64,000 bases of DNA from NCBI GenBank assembly GCA_038363925.1, contig JAQQWL010000001.1, positions 1,116,001 to 1,180,000 of the forward strand. The letters are read 5' to 3'. Shown here in pieces: positions 10,835-22,676 of the stretch (position 1 is the stretch's first letter; every line of letters begins with the position of its first letter). The notes beneath the pieces were generated by a model. It saw only the letters and a list, made by a program, of their open reading frames with translations, did not search any database and was not told where the DNA came from. The stretch comes from Apiospora phragmitis. Lineage: Eukaryota; Ascomycota; Sordariomycetes; Amphisphaeriales; Apiosporaceae. The translations under genes and the position numbers were made by a program.

Positions 10835-13800
10835 CTAATAGTAGATCTTCTCCTCCCAAAGAGGTGGGCGGACAGTCTCTGTGTCCCATTCAAGCTTGTT
10901 CTTGTCGTTCAGGATGCACCCTTCATCCATGATAGGGATAACCTTGCCGCTGTCTCTGACCTCCTGCTTCGAAATACCTGCGGCATCCGAAGGGATCCAA
11001 AGCAATGGCGTCGCACTGTTAACCTCGGGGGGATAATAGGCGTTGCGTGCAACCTCGTCACTATAGAGGTTGTTGAAGTCGAGGGAATCCTCGGGCACGA
11101 TCTTGCGCAAGGTCGCGTAATCGCAATGGGTCCATGGCTTGAGGAACTTGGTGAAGAGACCAGGCTTCTTCCCGCTCGTGGTAGTGGTGGTGGCTGGGCC
11201 GTCCACCTCGCGTTTCGGCTCGCTGTGGCCGTTCTTGAGCTCGTTGCTGCCGCCAGAAACACCAGAGACACCAGAGCCTGTGTGTGCTTGCAGTCTCAAG
11301 GAGCTCTCCTCAAGCTCGAGAGACCGAGGCAGATTGTATAGCAATGGGTCAAGCGCGCTGTTGATTGTAATGTGGAAGAGTGCCGTGAATATCGTGAAAA
11401 TAATCACTAGCAGTTGTGTTAGCAGGAAACAGGCAACTGAGTGTTATTCTCCGGTGTTTTGTCTTTTCCGCACGAGAGCTTAATGTATCTCGGGAGGGCC
11501 AGGTATGAGGCTGACGCAACACCGGCGAAGAGTGACGGGTAGAATACTTACTAAGAATGAGAGGGCCGATAGCGACAGATGCACCAAACAAGCCGATCAT
11601 GCAAAGTTCGGCAATGTATATGCCGGCGAAGAGCTGCTTCAGCGCACGAGGATAAATCAAGCCACGTGTGTCAATCGTTGTGTCCGTCACAAACAGGATG
11701 TTGTAGCGCCATGCGAGATAGAACAGTCCCAAGCCAATAGTTGCAAATCCCACTACCAATGGAGCGATTGCGGCATAGCAAAGACCTAGTCGTGGTTAGC
11801 AGGGAAACGAGAATTATATACAAGGCTTAAACTTACTGATAACCACAATATTTGTGTAAACAGGCATGACGCTTCCCCATGAGATGGCAGTGAGATTGGC
11901 CCACTTGGTATACACTGAGAAGAGCGTTAGTTACAAGGGAACTCTTTCAATTACAGGTGTGGTCAGGGGCAGATGTGGCTTACTGGCACGAGGAGTCCCT
12001 GTAAGAAACTTGTACATCAGAGTGAAAATGACAAAGCCAACAACCTGAGAAAGGACACCCGACGCGATGCCAAGACCTTGAACAATAAAGTATGGAATGA
12101 AGAAGTTGGAAGCCTTGGGGAGGTTCTGAGCCAAGACCGTCGTAACGCTGGAGGGGTCGTCGGCGATCTGCTTTGCGACAGCTGTGGCAGCGGAAGTCAT
12201 GGTCGTAATCAGGAAGACCTGAATCACTTGGAAGGCGAAGTAGGCATTTTGCGTGAACAGCTCAACTCTTGACAATGACGGCTCACCGGCCGCACGTGCG
12301 CATACTACAAGGGTTAGCCAATGATACTTCAAACGGGAGACTCGTGTACTTACATCGCATGATAACGGGGACAAGAGACATCAAGATCGACAGTGCGACC
12401 GAGGGAAGAAGACCAGAGACGACGCCCATGATCACCTGTGGGATTTTGTTGAGCCACGTGAGGAAGGAGATGGTCTTGAGGTGGTCCACATTCGAGATAA
12501 TGCCAACAACACCAACAGGGATTGCCCAGAAGATGATCAAGACGGTGATGAAAGCGATGACGGCAAAGCGACGGATGACGCGCTGCCACCATGATACTTG
12601 CAGTGCCTTCCAAACCACCTCACCAGGGGTGATACCAATGTACTTAGGCGTCATTTGGAGAGCCTGGTGATGGGCAAGAACTTGATTAGCCGACTCCGCC
12701 TGGAACTGAGTAAAGAACTCGATGAAGACTGATGGGATTTTCTTGGCTGATCCGGCCCGGTAACTGGTCTGAGCTGCGTCGACTTCTGGGATGAGACGCT
12801 CCAACTCGGATCGGCACCAGTTGATCGTGTCGACCTTCTTGCCAACGAGACCGAGTGTACCAATACGATGGGTTGGCCGTTTCTTATTAGGTACCCAGCG
12901 AGCTGACAAGCTGCCTGGCTCGGCATCGTGAGAGGCCTCAGTTCGCTCATCTGCACCACCCTTCTTGATCGACTTCAGACGCTCGCCGTTGGCAAGTTTG
13001 AGCAGCTTCACTTCAGCCTTCTCAAGTTTCATTGCGACCTTGTCACGCTCCTTGACTAACTCTTCCAGCTTCTTCGTGTCCCCGGTAATCCAAATGTTCT
13101 TCACCGCGTCTTCGCCGAAGACTTTGCGCAGTCTCGACTCGTCCAAATAAGCTGCTGGAACAGAGACAAAGAGGACAGTACGAGAGGAGATGCGGTTTGC
13201 GTAAAATGGCGACAGAAGAAACGCTTGCCGCAGGTTGATGTAGTAGATGCACTCTCGCAGCACCATGTACATGACGAATCCGTAGAAAAGCCATGCTGCG
13301 AAACAGTGGGCATAAAACCGGTTCTTGCCTCCAGGCGTTTCGGTGTTGATGTTGGAGTAGGAAAGGATGTTCAGCTGCGATTGTCCTCCACCACCTGTAG
13401 CGTTCACGGGGAAGAGGATAGGCCACAGAATGCAACATCCCACGAAACAGATGGTCGTCACAATGCGCATGAAGCGCAAGAAGAGGAACGCATCTAAAGA
13501 TTGGTGTTGTAGAGCGTACTCATCTGGGATCTTCCAGAATGCGCCAATCCAATTGAATAACCCAGTTGGCAAAGCAGGAGATCGTTCACTATATGGCAGA
13601 TATGTGGTCAATAGGGCGCTCATGTGAGGTTTGGGAGTGCTTATAGAATACATACCTCTCTCGAATGCTCCCCAGATACGTTCGGGGTGCGTAGTAGCGT
13701 CTCTGGCTCTTTCTTAGGATCAAGAAGATGACCAGGTAGATGCCAGAGACCACTGCGACTGGGACCAAAGTCGATACCAGACTGGAGAGCGAGGCATCGT

Positions 13801-13840
13801 CTCCCTTCTCCCGAGCTGACCCGATGTTAGGGTCGCTCAT
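10835..13840 (-). CDS. CSC1/OSCA-type hyperosmolality-gated cation channel (DUF221, RSN1 family)
   Basis: Six exons (13840-13656, 13588-12354, 12304-11984, 11914-11837, 11785-11552, 11406-10835) encode 874 residues. CSC1/OSCA/TMEM63 proteins are mechanically or osmotically gated calcium-permeable channels of the plasma or internal membranes. Domain order fits: an N-terminal membrane helix (about residues 21-42) and further helices of the RSN1_TM region (RFMRIVTTICFVGCCILWPI), a long charged cytosolic domain (PHM7_cyt, with ITGDTKKLEELVKERDKVAM), then the seven-helix RSN1_7TM part with GEPSLSRVELFTQNAYFAFQ and TTMTSAATAVAKQIADDPSS. The C-terminal tail is hydrophilic. Every junction keeps frame. 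Fungi carry several paralogues (Csc1, Rsn1, Phm7, Spo75-like), so which one this is remains open. Confidence 0.93.
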
Positions 13841-16480
13841 ACTGCTGACTGATTGTCGAGTTTTGCTGCGATTTGGATCCTAACGGCCACTGAAAATGTG
13901 GTTGTTGACAAGGGGAAAGAAAACAAGGTGTGGAAGCCGCACGCGAGGCACGATCCCAGTACTATATATGTTAGGTAGTGGCGTCTTAGCAGCAACCGGA
14001 AGGGGTCGACTATTATTCCACTTTGCTGTCCAAGCGATTGTTCCGCTGTGTCCTTCCAGCGATTATTTCACTGTTTGTTGTCTCTTGTCAAATGTGTCGA
14101 CGGCAATCCAAACTTGGCGGCCTACGTATCTTGTATGTAGGTACTTGGTTAGGTATCCACCCAGGGTCAGGGTCTGACTCCTCCAGATACAATTGAGTCC
14201 TCTCGTTTGGGAGGGAGACGATGAAAAGAATGAAGCATCCAGAGAACTGGATCCAAGCCCCAGGTCGTCTAGACTGGTCCTTTTTGAACCTCGCTGAGAT
14301 TGAGCCTGCAAGCTGGAAAAAGTAATACAGAGGGTGGGTGGGTAATGACGATGTCCAAGTCTCCAAGATCTTGCATGCCCAGATCCCTGTCTGACAAGGT
14401 GCCCCTAAATGATGTGTACAGGGGTAGCTTCTGGGTTAGCCTACTAACTTAGTCTGTGCGTGGACCTGGATCTCAGCCGGTATTGTTGGCCAATGACGAA
14501 GTTGACATGCGATGTAGATGTGGACTCCCGATGGATGGTAGCAGTGAAATGGCGGGCAAATCAAGGCATCACATGCATGCGATTATGGGTCGTACAGCTC
14601 TATTCAGTCGCTGAAAGAAGGTAGAGAAGGAGAGAAGTGAAAAACTTGCTGGAAGGCTTCAGTTATGCCCCTTGCTTGAATTGCCAGCCACTCTAGGTAT
14701 TATTCGGTTCATGTTCCCGAGCATTGTTGCATTTGGACCAGCACCCTTCCATGGAAACGATAGTAATGATATCACTCAGGGTGGATAGGAAGCACCGCTG
14801 CATCCCAATTTGCGGCAACCACGTTGACTAGGGCGGATGGCATGTAGGTATCCTAGAGGTTTGAAGTTTCGGGGCACCTGCCCTCTATCCACCGATTCCA
14901 CCCCCAATTAAGCAGCATGTCTCCCAGAGTCCCAGCCTGCGGCATTCTCATCTGATAGGCCGTGCCAAATTTGCTATGGGACGATGGACACGCTATTTGG
15001 GATTTGCATCAGGTTCAGCGCTGGTTGCACAAGCTAAGGACCCAATCACCAGCAGAAGCGGCAAAGATATCCCGAGAAAGTCCAATAACCCACCCAGGCA
15101 GCCAGGCTATGTAGTCGTAGCACCATATAGATCAGACATATCGCCTCCCGCGACATTCTCGTTACGACCACTGCTGCTTGTTGAGCGCCCTCATTGTTCT
15201 TGTGTAGTGGTACATGGTTCTTCCATTGGATTGGCCTTACACAAGCACAGCTACATGTACCGCAGCTGTGAAACCTCCCTAACCGTTGCGATGCCAACGT
15301 GTCGGTCGGCAGGGTTGCAACAATTGGCTTTGTGTCGTTCAAAATGACTTTACATGCACACATGGCACTTTGCGAAGCCGCAAACATGTTGTTTGTCCGC
15401 TGGCGGCCTCTACGAAGTAGAGCAAGCCCTCAGCAAAGTTTCCCTGCAGCCCACTTGGACAGTCCTTAAAAGTAGCAGCGAGGGTCCCTCAGCTCCTTGG
15501 GACGGCTTGGGGATGTTTTCACGAGGGATGGGTCTAGACCCCTCCGCATCCCCTCCCCCCTTCCAGTCAACCCGCAGGGTCTAGCAGTGCAGTAGGTTCA
15601 ATAAGTGTGTCTGGTAGGCGTGTGGTACGCAAGTACACATACACTGCCGCATAATCAATCAATTCCACGCCACAGCCCAGGTTAAGACGCTGCATAGCAT
15701 ATCAAATGTCGGGTAGCATTGGCGAATCGCTAATCGCTAACTGCTATGCTTATTATAAAGCGTGAATGAATGCGGCCGCATCTTATATACATACGGAACG
15801 GGCCTGGTTAGAAGCAAGCACGTACTTTACGAGAGTGGTTGCTCTCATTTGAAGGCTGTTTCAGGTAAGTAGATATGCGGATGGGAACATGTATATCAAA
15901 ACAAGAATTTGGACAATGCGTTCGGCAACTCCCATTCCAAGAGAAAAGTTCAAGTCTGCAGTCACCGAGACTGCATATCACATGTGACACCTGCAGCATT
16001 GGATCCTCTCTCGCTGCGAGCGACACGATTATGCGACATATACAACACTCGAAATCGTCTGTACAACATCATAATGGTGTGGTATTGGATCAAACAGGAG
16101 GCCTCACTGGGATGGGATTCGCAGTTGGCGTGAGGCTTTGCAACCGACATTCAGGTGGGTGCACTAGGCCGCGAATACCTTCAGCCAGAAGGACATCGTC
16201 GCCAGGAATAGCTCAAGCATTCAAGCATGACAAAGGTGCTTTGTCGACCAAAACAGCAACTTAATGTTGTTTCTGGAATGGCATGTCTTATTTCGACATT
16301 CCTGCCTCGCGAGCGGCAGCTCATCCCTTGATAAAAACCGACAAAGGGCGACCTAAGCATGTTTATGTTCATGTAGTTGTTTTCCCGCGTAGATCGCGTC
16401 GTTGTTTTGCTTTATCCTCTGTATCCTACTGTGTTGTTTCCAAGAGAATCCGTTTGCCTCACCATACCTAAGTAGCCAAG
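13841..16480. other. 2.6 kb divergent intergenic region, no gene seen
   Basis: This lies between the CSC1 start (minus) and the coiled-coil gene start (plus), so both promoters should be here. Open frames reach 129 codons (15,875-16,264, plus) but lack domains, splice signals and protein-like composition. Short TAGGTA-type repeats occur near 14,130-14,160. I see no RNA gene or mobile element. Confidence 0.5.
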
Positions 16481-18141
16481 ATGTCGTCGCAGGTCATTGA
16501 CCCATACAAGAAGCAGAAGGAGTACGTGGAAGGCAACGACTACGCCTTGCCGTACGTCTCCAGCCATCTACAGGAAAACAACACCAAGGTCGACCCAGAG
16601 CTCTTCAAGCATGTCAACTGCAGTTACCTGTCGACCCCGGGGAGGCCGCCTACGCTGGAGGCGCTGAAGCAACACGCGCAATCTCTTGCCGTTCTGATCT
16701 CACACCTTGCCCCGGCCCAGGCCGCCGGAGAGATCGATAACCAGAACAGCGGCAGTGCCGATGCGCAGTCCTTCAAGCCGGAAGAAGCCTTCGATTGGCT
16801 CAATGACCTCTCCACTCATTACAAGAGCGACGACCCGGATCACCATAGACCCCTGAACAGTCTAGTCAATCTGGTCAAGAGTAACAGTGACACGAAAGGT
16901 GTCGAGTTCCACTGTGCTCTGGAATGCAATGGTGGCATTGCAAGGATTGAGGATCTCCAAGATGAGTACAAACGCGAAGTCCCCAGAAGACCATATCAGC
17001 GACATGTGAATCTTCTGCGGCACGCAAATGAGTGTCTCGAGATTCTTGATCACGAGTATTCCGCTACCGGTGGATTACTATCGATCCTGCCGGCGGATTA
17101 TGAGCCTGAGGCAAAGGAGTACGAGGACATCAAGAAAACATACATTGGACAATGGCTTGTCTTCACCCAGCGGCTGATCAGCCGAACGCACGAATTAGAA
17201 AAGCAACTGGCAACGAATTTGGATGCACTCGAAGGCGATGCTGTAGTACCGATGCAACACATGAGCGCTCATGGCCCCGACGGACGCAGCGGGCGCACTG
17301 TGGTATACCCACAAGATCGCTGGGTGCTCGCCAATGCAGGAGACGATGTATTGGAGTACCTGCACAACGCCATGGACAAGAAGGAACACACCATGGATGG
17401 TGATTCCTCCTACGCAAGGGCTGAAGGCATTAATGGCGAGGCGCTGATGACTGTAGGAGAGAAGGAGCGTGGCATTGTCACGCTCGACTTGAACACCAGA
17501 TACTACCGTCTCAGGGGCTACGGCCGTGGGCCGATTTTCGTTCTCCCTGCCTACGCTGATCGCCCAGGCACCGTATACACACGAGAGCTTGAGAATCGGC
17601 CGACTGCCGTGAGGATGCGTGCTCCCGAGTTCCCCGAGCGCGTCAGTAACCTCCAGAACCAGAACGAGACCTACAAGACAGAGCGCGACACCTACTATAA
17701 CGAGAACGCGGAGCTCAAGCAGAAACTGGCCAGGCAGAGTCGCAGATCGACAGCCATGTCAAGGATGCCGAGCAAGCCCGTCGCAAACTTGCTGCTTTCA
17801 CCCGGTCTTCCAACAGCGACAGCCACGCTCTCGACACGGAGCTGGAGACGTACCTGCAGAAGATCGACGACGCGCAGACGAGACTTGGCAAGCTGGAGAA
17901 GGAGGAGAGTTCTCTCCAGAGCATCCAGCAGAAGCTTGCTTCCAACCAATATTCCTGGACCGAAGTTGGACGGATTGCCCCTCGTGATGCAGATGGCAAT
18001 GTGACGGATGCAGCTCTGCAGGCTGTGGCGGACATTGTGAAGAAGGTCAACGAGGAGAATGCCGAGTTAAGGAAGCGCATGTGCGAGTACAGGCGCGAGG
18101 AGATCAAGAGTGGCCCGCCAGCTCCAGCCCCATCCTCGTGA
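16481..18141 (+). CDS. conserved-looking coiled-coil protein of unknown function (one frame break)
   Basis: I do not recognise the family. The frame opens at MSSQVIDPYKKQKEYVEGND and is protein-like for about 415 residues: an alpha-rich region with YQRHVNLLRHANECLEILDH, a central part with WLVFTQRLISRTHELEKQLA, then a coiled coil (ERVSNLQNQNETYKTERDTY, NENAELKQKLA). At about 17,731-17,735 the frame must shift by one base; afterwards it reads AESQIDSHVKDAEQARRKLA and stays coiled-coil through KIDDAQTRLGKLEKEESSLQ to PPAPAPSS and a stop at 18,141. With the base restored the protein is about 553 residues. It has no signal peptide or membrane segment, so it is probably cytosolic or nuclear. Without the shift the frame ends earlier (18,004) in an Arg/Ser-rich tail that looks like shadow translation. 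Confidence 0.75.
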
Positions 18142-19305
18142 TTGTGTGTCGATTAAGGGTTGGGCAACAGAACATTGAAGGTTCGTCGGAGTTGAGTGCC
18201 TAAGGTGGACCGGAATTGGGATGGCTTAGAGGGGGGTCGTCGTCGTCATGTACTGTATCCAACACTGGCTGTTTTGTTTGTAATGCGTATTATTGTACGG
18301 GGTAACTCCTCTAATAATTGACCCAATCTGACCCGGATTGTGAATTGCATCATCTATAGATATTTGCGAGTAAGGCTGACGATGTTATTGTTATCTTCCC
18401 AATCCGAGGGGTGTAATCTAGACAGCCTAGAAATAATGGATCGCGACATGGGTGTGCCCAGAATAGTAGCTACTATCCGACGAACTTGGGCGTTGATAAG
18501 TGGGCGGGTGATATACGCGTTCATGTACGACTCCGACTGCGCATCTGGGTAGGATAGGGGAGTTTTGCGAGTTGCTCGGCCAACCGCTGCCCGCAAACAC
18601 TGCAACCCTGCAAGCCACCCTTCCCTGATTCTGCCTGCCCCCCTCTATTGGAACTTGTAAGATGGCCGGGACACTGTCAGACATTGGAAGAAACAAATGC
18701 CTAGAGACCTGGGGTTTACTTTTGGAAAATCCCTTCGGCCTGCTCTGCACTCTGAAGATCTCACTCAACGTTTATCCTGGACGATAAAACATTCCATCTA
18801 AGACCATCGCCGTTGACTGCAGTTTTCTGATTGACTTTTGTTCCCGTTCCCAAGTGTTGATTTTCGGTCGGCCCGTGTCACGATCCGCTCCACCACGGCA
18901 CTTTTCTTGTCTGGGGAACCTTTGTTAATCTGTCTGGGCCACCCACTGGTCGACCCTCTAGCCAGTTGTCAGTCCCAGCTGCTGCTCTGTGCTCAAGATA
19001 GTCCCTGTTCACTTTCAACGGCAACGCACGCAGGGCGAACGACAACGCATCTGCAGCCCCGCCATCCATCTTGAAGGGTCCCGGTTGTTTGCCGATGAGC
19101 CCGCCCTATTCTATTGGAGTATTTGGCTATTTGGCTCTGACCTATAGTCCTGCTCGGACGCCCCTGGATGCTTCTTCTGTCTGTCTCTCCCGTAGTTTCG
19201 ACAAGATAGATGATGCATCGGAGCTGAATACCTAGGATGCTACGCCCCGTTGGGATGGTGTCGTCGCCGTATTGTGGTCTCTGCGACCTCTCATCGTTCA
19301 ATATT
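18142..19305. other. intergenic region upstream of the kelch membrane protein gene
   Basis: 1.16 kb containing the end of the coiled-coil gene and the promoter and leader of the next plus-strand gene. Only small open frames lacking features are present. Confidence 0.5.
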
Positions 19306-22300
19306 ATGTCGCCGCAGATCGCAGCAGCTATCCGCTGTTCAGCTTGGGTCATCGTCTGGTCGCTTCTGATAAGCGGCGCCCAGGCCCAGGCACTTCCATA
19401 CGTTCCCACGACAATTATAATACCGGGATCATCATCGCCAGATGGACAGAACCTGAGCGCAGACATCGCCTACATCTTCGCGCCTCGAGATGACACCGTG
19501 GACCTTCTCTCCCTGAACGTGTCAAGTACCGTGAAAGCTGCGGACAAGACGATACGCACAGTCAGCTCGGGTTTGCCGTTCTTAGCCAGCAACAACACGG
19601 TCTTCGCTCCCACCGCGGCCGACAATGGATCCCTCATCGTCTATACAGGGGACTGTAACTCGTCCAGTAGCGCTGCGTTATGGATCCTCAACTATGCCGC
19701 AGGCAATGGCCCGGCAAGCTGGACCGAAATTCCAACACCGCTCGAAGATGACTCACTTTACGCGGGGCCAGGCATGCTTGGAGCAAGCATGGGCTTTTCT
19801 ACAACCCTCCAGCCTACAAGATCACCGGCAACCATCTATACATACGGAGGCATGTGCCCGTCAGAAAACTCCAGCGCCGCCGGGACTCAAGCCGATGGAA
19901 AATATTCGAACCAGATGGTAAAGATCACGCCTCCGGGAATAGGGGGAAGTGGATACTCAGTCGAGACCGTGGCCAACAAAGGAGCACCCATCCCCGAAGC
20001 TGGCTTCACGCTCACAGAGTTACCTCCATCAATTTCTAACCGGTCTGGCGTAGTGACCCAGCAGGTCAATCATGTCCTCTTGGGAGGCCATACGAAAACG
20101 GCTTTTGTCAACATGAGCACAGCTGCTATCTGGAGTCTTCCAGAAGAGAGTTGGGGCTACGTGCACATTGACGTGGCCACGGAATCCAGTTCCAGAACTC
20201 AGTTCGCAACCAAGAGCACCAGCGAAGACATTAATCCAAGATCTGGACACATGGCCATTCTCAACGAGGATGGAACTGCCATTGTGGTATTTGGAGGCTG
20301 GGTCGGGGATACTGATACACCTGCCACGCCTCAAATGCTTGTCCTTGAAGTTGGCGCTGGCTACGGTGGCAATGGAGTATGGCAATGGTCTGTTCCCAAC
20401 AATCAACCACCCGGACCTGGAATCTATGGACATGGTGCAACTTTACTACCCGGCAACGTCATGATGGTCTACGGTGGACACATAACCTCTCCCAAAGCAA
20501 GCAAAGTAAAAAGGCAAGCAACAGACCTTGCTAGCAACGAACCTAGGTTTCTCAATGTCACTGCTATGTCATGGTCGGACGTTTACAACAATCCGACTTA
20601 CATCGCTGCCGGTGGTGTGGCTGCGACAAGCTCGAACGACGACGTCAAGAGACGCCTCGGCCTGGGGCTGGGGCTGGGGCTGGGAATCGCTGCAATAGTC
20701 GGTGCGTCACTTGTCTACTGTTGCTATGGTCAGCACCAACGTCTCAAGTACGCCGCCCGAGAGCAGGCCATTCGCTCGTTAGCTCAAGACAACGCTCGTT
20801 TTCTTAGCGACGGAGATGACGATCCAATGATGGAGCAAGATAATCATCCGAGGGCTTGGTATGCTGGTGGACACGACCCATACCATGCTGGCAACCAGTC
20901 ACTTAGCTATGAGAGTTTGCGCGCCGGCCGAGGCAGCATGGATGGCCACCAAGGCCTTATGCAAGCTATGCCAATCATAAGAAAGCCAGTGGCTCCTCGA
21001 GCAGCCAAGGGACAGTATCAACCAACCTCACCCGGAACTTACGACTCTTTCCTTGATCACCGTACCCGTGGGGCCGGCGCTATTCACCCGATCTACGAGG
21101 ACGATGAAGACGATGAGGCTCGTGATGCCGAAGAACCTATGAGTCCTTCCACGCCAGTTACCGACCCCAACCGCCACTCGAACCCCTTCGCGACGCCAAC
21201 GCAAGAACGGCACGAACGGCCCTTGTCACTTCCCCCCACCCGCCCGAAGATCCGGAACCCCGAGTCCAGAACCGTCACAAAGGAGGCAGTCCGTAACTGA
21301 TCCAGAGGTCCAAGACTGGATGTCAGATGTCGACGCTGCAGACGCGCTGCTGACCTCCCGCATGGCGACGACACCCAAAGGAAATACCGGCAAGATCTCG
21401 CCGGTTCGGAGCAATAACACTGTTAAGTCTACCCGCTCCGCGCCTGGGCCGGATGACGAGTCACGGACAGGAAGCGGACTTTCAGACGCAAACCGAAGCA
21501 ACATCTCACGCTCGAACTCCCTCCGCCTCGGCGGCCCGCCCGGCTTCGGCGTGGGGCCAGCGACAGCCGCTGCAGAAGGCCGACAGGGAACCAGTGGAAG
21601 CAATGGCAGCAGCAACAGTACTGCGAGTGTACCATCTGGAAATTCATACAACACTGCCAAGTCAAGTTTTCCTGCTTTGCAAGCCGAAGGCCCTGCTCTA
21701 CTCATGGGCCGAAGCAGCCTGGCCTACGAAGAAGACGACGAACCTGGAAGCCCCAGTAAGAACAAACCCCGCCGCGGGTGGTTTGGTAGTCTACGTCGTG
21801 TATTCCACGGCACGACACCCTCTGCATCCCCATCGGACAGCGAAAAGGCCGGCAGCCCGCGGCGCGACAGTATGGTTGAGACTTCAGATTACGACCCCCG
21901 GTATGGCGGGCTAGGCAGCATTGCTGCCGGCGGACTGTTGAGGAGAAAAGCGGGACGGGAAGCGTGGGAGGCTTCTGATCGACATCCCGACACACCAGGC
22001 AAGGAAAGGGTATCGCGTGACGATGAGTCAGACGAATGGGATATCGAAAAGGCGGTCGAGAAGAGGCTCGTCCAGGTTATGTTCACGGTGCCTAGAGAGC
22101 CCCTGCGGATAACCAACGGCGAGCCCGATCTCGAGAGCGGAGAGGACGTTGTGCTTGTCGATCCTCATGAGGTGGAAGCGGACGTAGGAGACGGGTATCA
22201 CGCCATCACTACGGACGACATAGAAGAAGCAGCACCAGCACCGGCGATGGCGATGGCGCGGCATTCGAGCAAGGGCTCCAATCAGGAGACGCAGCAGCAG

Positions 22301-22676
22301 CAGCAGCACGGGTTAACAAGACTTATCAGCAGCAGCAGCAGCAGCAAATATCCTAGGGAAACGGCCGACTCGGCGCTCGGCACGGAAATTGGGTCGCCTA
22401 CCAGTGAGAGCGGGAGGCCGCTGTCGAGCGGCTCGCACGAATTGCTGGCGGTCCCGGAAGAGCGGTACGACTCTCTGAGCACCCCCGTCGCGAAAATCTT
22501 TCGAGGTTGGTAGCGACTTGGAAATGTACCCCTCCGGCGCGTCGGCGTCGGCCCACAGCGAGGGCGAAGTGCTGTCTGCCGAAGCCGTCACGTTGGAGAG
22601 ACCCCGCACGCGTGTTCTGGCCATGGTAGAAAGATTCGAAAGCAGGAGTCGAACTCCTAGTCCGGACCGGCCTTGA
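19306..22676 (+). CDS. kelch / galactose-oxidase-like beta-propeller single-pass membrane protein (two frame breaks)
   Basis: I place the start at 19,306, where MSPQIAAAIRCSAWVIVWSL...GAQAQA is a good signal peptide; an in-frame ATG also exists at 19,237. The ectodomain (about residues 30-445) has kelch-like strands (TIYTYGGMCPS, HVLLGGHTKTAF, GTAIVVFGGWVGD, GHGATLLPGNVMMVYGGHI), many N-glycosylation sites and a dibasic KVKR site near residue 400. A membrane helix follows (LGLGLGLGIAAIVGASLVYC, about 450-472), then a disordered cytosolic tail of about 650 residues. The tail is broken twice. At the C6 run 21,232-21,237, dropping one C gives RRSGTPSPEPSQRRQSVTDP. At 22,482-22,496, in a C5 or A4 run, dropping one base gives KSFEVGSDLEMYPSG and the true end SRTPSPDRP. 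Corrected length is about 1,122 residues. The role is unknown; the topology suggests a surface protein with a signalling or anchoring tail. Confidence 0.78.
20662..20685 (+). repeat. (CTGGGG)4 hexanucleotide repeat encoding Leu-Gly repeats
   Basis: Four tandem near-identical hexamers encode LGLGLGLG at the start of the transmembrane helix of the kelch protein. Unit number would directly change helix length. Confidence 0.8.

Noticed and set aside
13841..16480. Several 60-129 codon open frames
   Set aside because: No domains, splice pattern or protein-like composition.
19237..19305. Start of the kelch protein at 19,237
   Set aside because: It would place 23 residues before a good signal peptide. 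The ATG at 19,306 gives a normal secretion signal.
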